Below are positions 28,871 through 33,334 of a stretch of DNA of 33,334 nucleotides, piece after piece (positions within the stretch are counted from its first letter, which is position 1; every line of letters starts with the position of its first letter). The notes beneath the pieces were generated by a model, which saw only the letters and a list, made by a program, of their open reading frames with translations, was not told where the DNA came from and searched no databases. Made by a program: the position numbers and the translations under genes. Source of the stretch: CAZWUW01 sp964636895 (GTDB lineage Bacteria; Bacillota; Thermincolia; Thermincolales; CAZWUW01); assembly GCA_964636895.1 (NCBI GenBank), contig CAZWUW010000027.1, positions 1 through 33,334 of the forward strand, in the 5' to 3' direction.

Positions 28871-31119
28871 CGCAGAGCTATAATGAGTTTTTGGAGTCCA
28901 AAAAGATAAGAGTGGAGGAGTCGGGAGCAGAGGTTGACCTTGCCACCTTAAACCCAATGCTATTTCCATTTCAAAAGCAAGTTGTAAAATGGGCGCTACA
29001 TAAAGGCCGGGCTGCAGTTTTTGCGGACTGCGGCCTCGGCAAGACTCCGATACAACTAGAGTGGTCCAAACATATCCCGGGAAATGTGCTAATACTGGCC
29101 CCGCTGGCGGTCTCTCGGCAAACAGTTAGAGAAGGGCAAAAGTTCGGGGTGGAGGTCAATATCTGCCGGACTCAGTCCGATGTCCGCCCGGGTATTAATA
29201 TCACCAATTACGAAATGTTGCACCACTTCGATGCTTCCAGATTTACTGGCTTAGTACTTGATGAATCCGGAATTTTAAAGGCATTTTCGGGAAGGTATCG
29301 GCAAGAGATAACCGAATTCGCTTCAAGGATTCCCTTCCGGTTGGCCTGCACGGCCACCCCGGCACCCAATGACCTGATCGAAATAATCAATCATGCCGAG
29401 TTTTTATCAATAATGAACGGCAAGGAGATTATTGCCCTGTATTTCACCCAGGACGGCAATACAACGCACTCCTGGCGGCTCAAAGGTCATGCAAAAAATG
29501 ATTTCTGGCGGTGGTTGGCATCCTGGTCCGTGGCCTTGCGAAAACCATCGGATTTAGGATATTCAGACGATGATTTTATGCTGCCACCACTTAATGTTCA
29601 TCAGGTCACGGTTAAGGTGACAAAAGAATGCCGTGGCGCATTGTTTCATGTAGAGGCCACTACGCTACAGGAGCAGCTACAGGCCCGAAGGGATAGTATT
29701 GCCGACAGAGTGCGAGCCTGCGCGGAATTGGTAAACAACTCAGACAAACCATGGATAACATGGTGCAATCTCAACCAAGAGAGCGAAGCCCTTGCCAGGG
29801 CCATCCCGGATGCGGTGGAAGTCAAGGGATCTGATTCTCCAGAGTTTAAGGAAAAAGCGCTAACCGACTTCGTGGAGGGCAGAACACGGGTGCTTATCAG
29901 TAAAGCCTCTATCGCAGGATTCGGATTAAACTTTCAGCACTGCTCTAATATGGCCTTTGTTGGACTATCCCATTCTTACGAGCAGACATATCAGGCAACC
30001 CGCCGATGCTGGCGTTTCGGACAGAAATGCCCGGTAGACGTATATTACATCGTCGCCGAGACCGAGGGCGCAGTAATCGAAAATATCAAGCGGAAGGAGC
30101 GTGAATCGGCAGAAATGATGGATAATATCGTAAGCCACATGCAGGATTTACAACTTGACAGGTGCATACGACAAGAAATGCAATACGAAGAGGATATTGC
30201 GGAAGGCCCGGGTTGGAGACTTTACCTTGGGGACTCAATCCGGACTATTGATGAAATAGAAACTGAGTCCTGTGGGTTAATAATCTTCAGTCCGCCGTTC
30301 CCGGGCATGTACGCATACACCAATAGTACTCATGACATCGGCAACACGACCACTATTGACCAAATGATTGAACATTTCAGCTACTTGGTTGGCAAGGATA
30401 AGTTAATGCGCGTTCTGAAGCCTGGCCGGTTATGTTGCATCCATTTAATGCAACTCACAGCCATGAAGTCCCGGGATGGCTATATCGGTATCAAGGATTA
30501 CCGTGGCCGGGTTATTCAAATGATGGAGGACGCCGGCTGGATTTACGCCGGAGAGGTCACTATCGACAAAAATCCGCAGGTACAGGCCACTCGGAACAAG
30601 GAGCGTGGATTGCTCTTTAAGTCTCTAGCTACTGACTCCTCGGTGATGCGAATGGCTCTTGCTGACTACCTGATATACTTCCGAAAACCAGGGGATAACC
30701 AGGACCCTATTTGTGCCGGAATGTCTCCAAAATATAATCCCAATGGTGGCTGGATTACCGAAAAGGAATGGATTGAATGGGCCGCGCCGGTGTGGTATCG
30801 GCAGACACAGTTCTATCCTGGGGGCATCAGAGAAACCGATGTCCTGAATGTTAAACAGGCTAGGGAAACCGACGATGAGCGTCATTTATGCCCCTTACAG
30901 CTTGGAGTTATTGAGCGGGCAGTAAAGTTATGGACCAACCCCGGCGATACGGTGCTTAGTCCGTTTGCCGGCATTGGCAGCGAAGGATATAGGTCTCTTA
31001 TGTTGCATAGGAAGTTTATTGGTATTGAATTGAAAAAAAGTTACTTTGTGGCCGCAAAAAGGAATTTGCAGAGTGCTATGGAACTGAGTCCGGAGCAGAC
31101 GCTATTTGGGGAGGAGTAG
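28867..31119 (+). CDS. SNF2-type helicase fused to a DNA methyltransferase
   Basis: This is a 750-residue two-domain enzyme. Residues 1-440 are a superfamily 2 ATPase: FADCGLGKTPIQLEW (Walker A, 52-66), VLILAPLAVSRQT, DESG as the DEAD-box variant (132-135), CTATPAPNDLIE, and motif VI QATRRCWRFGQKCPVDVYYI. Residues 450-740 are an amino-methyltransferase with motif IV FSPPFPG (about 475-478), typical of N6-adenine or N4-cytosine enzymes, and motif I near the end, DTVLSPFAGIGSEGY (about 693-707), so the order is permuted (beta-like). Similar fusions occur in phages and integrative elements. It may couple translocation to modification of newly replicated DNA. The ATG-like GTG start overlaps the preceding stop. 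Confidence 0.9.
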   Translation: MTQSYNEFLESKKIRVEESGAEVDLATLNPMLFPFQKQVVKWALHKGRAAVFADCGLGKTPIQLEWSKHIPGNVLILAPLAVSRQTVREGQKFGVEVNICRTQSDVRPGINITNYEMLHHFDASRFTGLVLDESGILKAFSGRYRQEITEFASRIPFRLACTATPAPNDLIEIINHAEFLSIMNGKEIIALYFTQDGNTTHSWRLKGHAKNDFWRWLASWSVALRKPSDLGYSDDDFMLPPLNVHQVTVKVTKECRGALFHVEATTLQEQLQARRDSIADRVRACAELVNNSDKPWITWCNLNQESEALARAIPDAVEVKGSDSPEFKEKALTDFVEGRTRVLISKASIAGFGLNFQHCSNMAFVGLSHSYEQTYQATRRCWRFGQKCPVDVYYIVAETEGAVIENIKRKERESAEMMDNIVSHMQDLQLDRCIRQEMQYEEDIAEGPGWRLYLGDSIRTIDEIETESCGLIIFSPPFPGMYAYTNSTHDIGNTTTIDQMIEHFSYLVGKDKLMRVLKPGRLCCIHLMQLTAMKSRDGYIGIKDYRGRVIQMMEDAGWIYAGEVTIDKNPQVQATRNKERGLLFKSLATDSSVMRMALADYLIYFRKPGDNQDPICAGMSPKYNPNGGWITEKEWIEWAAPVWYRQTQFYPGGIRETDVLNVKQARETDDERHLCPLQLGVIERAVKLWTNPGDTVLSPFAGIGSEGYRSLMLHRKFIGIELKKSYFVAAKRNLQSAMELSPEQTLFGEE

Positions 31120-31122
31120 CAG

Positions 31123-31641
31123 ATGACCACCGTTAAGGGTTCCCGCAACCCACTCGAAAAACTCCTAACCTCTGCCTGCACTCGTTATGAGGTCCATAAT
31201 CTAGCAGTGGTCCGTAAAATACCGACTGAATGGGTGCCAATCCGGGACAAGGGGGGCGCTATAATCGGTGCCAAGGTGGAGCGTAAAGCACCGGTTGACT
31301 AGATCGGGGCTATTAGTGATTCTGTAGCCATAGAGCCACTGGCCCACCCTATCCCGGTGGCATTTGAGGCTAAACTGACCACTAAAAGTTCGCTGCCGTT
31401 ATCCCAATTCGAGGAGCATCAAATACTGTTTCTCCATAAATGGCCGGGGCTAAAGTTTGCGGTTATTGGATACTGGGGGGTACAGAGATTTTTTATCCTG
31501 AGTCATCCGCAGTTGGAGTGGTGGCTTTATAACGGACCCAGAAAGTCGATAACACTGGATTGGGCGGCCAATAATTGCATAGAGCTAGAGAATAAAGGGG
31601 GTTGGGTTGATTGGCTGGAGGGGGCGAAGAGGCTAATATGA
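31123..31641 (+). pseudogene. recU: RecU-like Holliday junction resolvase, interrupted by TAG
   Basis: One continuous frame of 172 codons runs from ATG 31123 (GGGGAGGAG upstream) to TGA 31639, broken only by TAG at 31300-31302. The first half (NPLEKLLTSACTRYEVHNLA, then VERKAPVD) and second half (IGAISDSVAIEP, VAFEAKLTTKSSLPLSQFEE, HQ) together match the RecU layout: catalytic Asp in the V-D-(Y/F)-x-G strand, then F-E-A-K and HQ. The TAG falls exactly where RecU proteins carry an aromatic residue after the catalytic Asp, one base from a Tyr codon. Either a recent nonsense mutation has inactivated it or the amber codon is suppressed. If dead, the element would rely on host RecU. Confidence 0.75.
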
Positions 31642-31752
31642 AGGAGTATAAGAGCAACCCAAAAAGACAAAAGGAGGCGATGTTGTATCAGTAACTCCAA
31701 AAACATTAGGGCCGCCAGGGCTGCCAGGGCGACCCGTAGGCCTAGAAAAGAC

Positions 31753-32316
31753 GTGGACCCCATAGACGCGGCGTTTACCGATCAGGTGCCAAAAAATAAT
31801 CCGGGCGTTTTTACGGAGGACAGGGAAACACATAAGCCGTGCAGTATCTGCAAAAAAAGTTGGATTGACAAACTGCATAAACAAAAAACAGGCCGGTATC
31901 GCTGGCGCTGCTCGTTTAAGCTTATCCCCAGTCCGGACTGTCCGCGATTCATCCCTAAAAAAGCTGAACAGGCTCCGGACAACGATTTGCCGATTATCCA
32001 ATACTGCAAAAAAGCAGCGAACTACCGTGTCCTGGTCTGCCCGCATTGCAAGGTTGGAACGGACTATGCAATAGCGGATACAAAAACAATGCTGAGCTGC
32101 CACGGCTGCGGCAAACCGTTCGTGGTGGAGACAGAATTAGTTTCTACGGCACGGAAACCCACAGTTAAAGAAGCGCCGCCGGACTATGTAGAAAGTGAGG
32201 TCGAAGCCGCCTTTGTGGATGAGCTTAAAATCAAAAAAACCGATGGCGGTGGCGGTGGGAACAAGGCCAAAATAAGGAAACCGAAGCCAAAACACATACC
32301 CTGGTATCAGCGTTAA
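31753..32316 (+). CDS. Hypothetical zinc-finger phage protein
   Basis: This is a 187-residue protein from GTG 31753. Cysteines form CSICKKSW, RCSFKLIPSPDC and the ribbon VCPHCKVG...LSCHGCGKP. The C-terminus is low-complexity and basic with a five-Gly run and IRKPKPKHIPWYQ. The frame is open upstream, and an ATC at 31687 lies nine bases behind AAGGAGG (31671-31677). From there the product would gain a very basic N-terminus (NIRAARAARATRRPRK), so 31687 is a plausible true start. It is the last gene of the rightward operon. Nucleic-acid binding is likely; the family is unrecognised. Confidence 0.65.
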   Translation: MDPIDAAFTDQVPKNNPGVFTEDRETHKPCSICKKSWIDKLHKQKTGRYRWRCSFKLIPSPDCPRFIPKKAEQAPDNDLPIIQYCKKAANYRVLVCPHCKVGTDYAIADTKTMLSCHGCGKPFVVETELVSTARKPTVKEAPPDYVESEVEAAFVDELKIKKTDGGGGGNKAKIRKPKPKHIPWYQR

Positions 32317-32433
32317 GGAGGCTGCGCCCAGCCTAGTCTCCTATAGCGATGCGCCGGAGCCTAGCAGGTACGTTGACAGACTGGAGATACCGGGACACTG
32401 GCGAGCCGATGGTTCGCCTTTTTGATTACAAAG

Positions 32434-32454
32434 AAAAAGACCGCCCGGAGGCGG
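32434..32454 (-). terminator. Rho-independent terminator of the right-end minus genes
   Basis: On the minus strand CCGCC-TCCG-GGCGG (32441-32454) is followed by a T-rich tail (TCTTTTTC). It starts just beyond the stop of the gene at 32457. Confidence 0.8.
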
Positions 32455-32456
32455 CT

Positions 32457-32642
32457 TTAAAACTCAGACAAATCAATTGCAACAGGGTAAGCGTTGTGCT
32501 TGTTAACCATGTCTATAGATGCCTGCTCAACCTCTGCAAAAGTTAAATCGCGGTCTAAAAACCGATAATCAGTGTAATCTTCGGCGGTTGGCGATTCTAG
32601 TACGATGCAACATGTTTCTTTGATGAATTTTAGGCTATTCAT
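32457..32642 (-). CDS. Small hypothetical protein
   Basis: This is a 61-residue acidic protein with a strong ribosome site (AAGGAGGGG) before the ATG and a terminator directly after its stop. The sequence MNSLKFIKETCCIVLESPTA, then DLTFAEVEQASIDMVNKHNA is compact and looks genuine. It is convergent with the long rightward operon. No family is recognised. Confidence 0.68.
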   Translation of the reverse strand: MNSLKFIKETCCIVLESPTAEDYTDYRFLDRDLTFAEVEQASIDMVNKHNAYPVAIDLSEF

Positions 32643-32708
32643 TGTTTCCCCTCCTTAAACTTCCTACCCCCGGCCTGAGCCGGGACGCTGGCGGCCTAAA
32701 GGCTATTT

Positions 32709-32873
32709 TTATTGCCCTAATCCTTCTTCCCAACCCCATTCAGTGTCAAAAGCCGCTTTTTTTGCTTCTTCATAATCCATACCGCATATTTCAACCTTCC
32801 AATCAATCCAAGAAATTGCACTATCTTTTTTCCCTGTTTTTTGTAAATATTCCCTGTAACTTAAATCTAACAT
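32709..32873 (-). CDS. Small hypothetical protein, 54 residues
   Basis: ATG at 32873 with AAAAAAGGAGG upstream encodes MLDLSYREYLQKTGKKDSAI and continues to a Trp/Glu-rich end (DTEWGWEEGLGQ). It is probably the first gene of a two-gene minus-strand unit with 32457. Upstream, two small dyads (GGCATT-AA-AATGCC at 32895-32908 and AATCAG/CTGATT at 32919-32937) may be regulatory. No family is recognised. Confidence 0.62.
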   Translation of the reverse strand: MLDLSYREYLQKTGKKDSAISWIDWKVEICGMDYEEAKKAAFDTEWGWEEGLGQ

Positions 32874-32971
32874 GATATTATCCTCCTTTTTTATGGCATT
32901 AAAATGCCTTATTCAGGTAATCAGCTAGGCACTGATTGGACTACTTAGAGTGGCCGCCACCACTATTTTGC

Positions 32972-33022
32972 AAAGTTTTTTGAAAAAGTCTGTAAACCTT
33001 ACAACGGCAAGGAAAAAACTTT
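32972..33022. promoter_or_regulatory. Nested dyad near the right-end recombinase
   Basis: The outer arms AAAGTTTTTT (32972-32981) and AAAAAACTTT (33013-33022) are perfect inverted repeats. Nested inside them is TGTAA-ACC-TTACA (32991-33003). The short-centred inner dyad looks like a protein site, possibly for a recombinase or regulator. Confidence 0.5.
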
Positions 33023-33038
33023 TTAGGCAGGTGGTAAA

Positions 33039-33128
33039 ATGCGGCGAATAAGCAGAAAAGATGCAAAGATGTGGAGGGCACTGGGCAAGCGAATCGTGAG
33101 GAAAAACCCTACGAGATGTCCCCCTTAA
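33039..33128 (+). CDS. Possible 29-residue basic protein
   Basis: ATG 33039 behind AGGCAGGTGG encodes MRRISRKDAKMWRALGKRIV and nine more residues ending CPP. The peptide is strongly basic and helical. It ends 26 bases before the convergent recombinase stop. There is a fair ribosome site but no other support. Confidence 0.3.
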   Translation: MRRISRKDAKMWRALGKRIVRKNPTRCPP

Positions 33129-33154
33129 CCCTAGCACCCGGTCCGTGGGACCAC

Positions 33155-33334
33155 TTAGCCCCTGTTTTCGACCGTTCGGGGGAAACACTCGGCGTAAACC
33201 TTTGCCACCCGCTCCTTGCTAACATGGGTATAAATCTGAGTAGTAGATATTTTTTTGTGGCCCAGTAACTCCTGCACCGACCGGAGATCTGCGCCATTGT
33301 CCAGTAAGTGAGTGGCAAAGCTATGCCGCAGGGC
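33155..33334 (-). CDS. Tyrosine recombinase, C-terminal end
   Basis: The last 59 residues of a second tyrosine recombinase enter from the right edge: LRHSFATHLLDNGADLRSVQ (HxxR motif), ELLGHKKISTTQIYTHVSKE with the GHK box and the Tyr nucleophile, and a short tail ending TVENRG. The sequence is closer to XerC/XerD than the left-end integrase is. It could be a host Xer protein, the integrase of a neighbouring element, or a second recombinase of this element. The N-terminal part is outside the window. Confidence 0.92.
   Translation of the reverse strand, partial: ALRHSFATHLLDNGADLRSVQELLGHKKISTTQIYTHVSKERVAKVYAECFPRTVENRG

Noticed and set aside
32349..32546. 65-codon plus-strand frame at the right end
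   Set aside because: It runs through the terminator hairpin and antisense to a better supported minus-strand gene.
33121..33334. Right attachment site matching the tRNA-Phe 3' end
   Set aside because: No copy of GGTTCGATTCCGTCCCGTGG was found by eye in the right part of the window, so the far att site cannot be placed.

Overview
The window looks like the integration, lysogeny-control and replication part of a prophage (or phage-derived integrative element) in a Gram-positive, probably clostridial (Peptococcaceae-like) chromosome. This rests on strong AAGGAGG-type ribosome sites, consensus sigma-A promoters next to the repressor, a group IIC intron, a YneA-like LysM protein and a sigma factor resembling Firmicute sporulation sigmas. 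The host genus is not resolved. No capsid, terminase, tail or lysis gene is visible, so the late region must lie elsewhere or be missing.

Left end (1-3.6 kb): the 3' part of a tRNA-Phe gene and its terminator, then a tyrosine recombinase. A tRNA beside an integrase is the usual attachment layout, but no second copy of the tRNA 3' end is visible, so the far att site is not in the window or is diverged. Three and a half 31-bp tandem repeats follow. They abut a complete group IIC intron on the minus strand, inserted directly behind a Rho-independent terminator. That terminator serves a 71-codon minus-strand gene with its own promoter.

Switch region (3.6-4.6 kb): divergent XRE-family regulators, both with well-formed promoters and with recurring ACAACTG half-sites that are probable operators.

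Early region (4.6-21.8 kb, all plus strand): an HNH nuclease, an SNF2 helicase, a nucleotidyltransferase-like protein, a possible ssDNA-binding protein, a LysM membrane protein, a large C5-cytosine methyltransferase with seven internal repeats, a radical SAM protein, a DUF6745-like protein with a 12-bp tandem repeat, a Lar-like zinc ribbon, Myb-like DNA-binding proteins, many tiny Cys-rich proteins, and a PAPS-reductase-like PP-loop enzyme.

Replication core (21.9-32.3 kb): a primase/helicase followed by a ~380-bp AT-rich region with eight GTTACCGC iterons (probable origin). Then come a sigma factor, a MazG-like protein, a phage sliding clamp, a helicase-methyltransferase fusion and a RecU-like resolvase interrupted by an in-frame TAG. 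The genes are tightly packed, often overlapping by 1-4 bases, and probably form one long operon.

Right end (32.3-33.3 kb): small minus-strand genes with a terminator, a nested dyad, and the C-terminal end of a second tyrosine recombinase running off the window.

Most unusual points: the repeat-filled cytosine methyltransferase, the iteron origin, a candidate structured RNA at 18.5 kb, several genes whose Shine-Dalgarno is followed by ATA/ATT/ATC rather than ATG, the amber codon inside the RecU-like gene, and tandem repeats resembling the 3' end of the adjacent intron. All functions are inferred from sequence reading alone; no database search was run.
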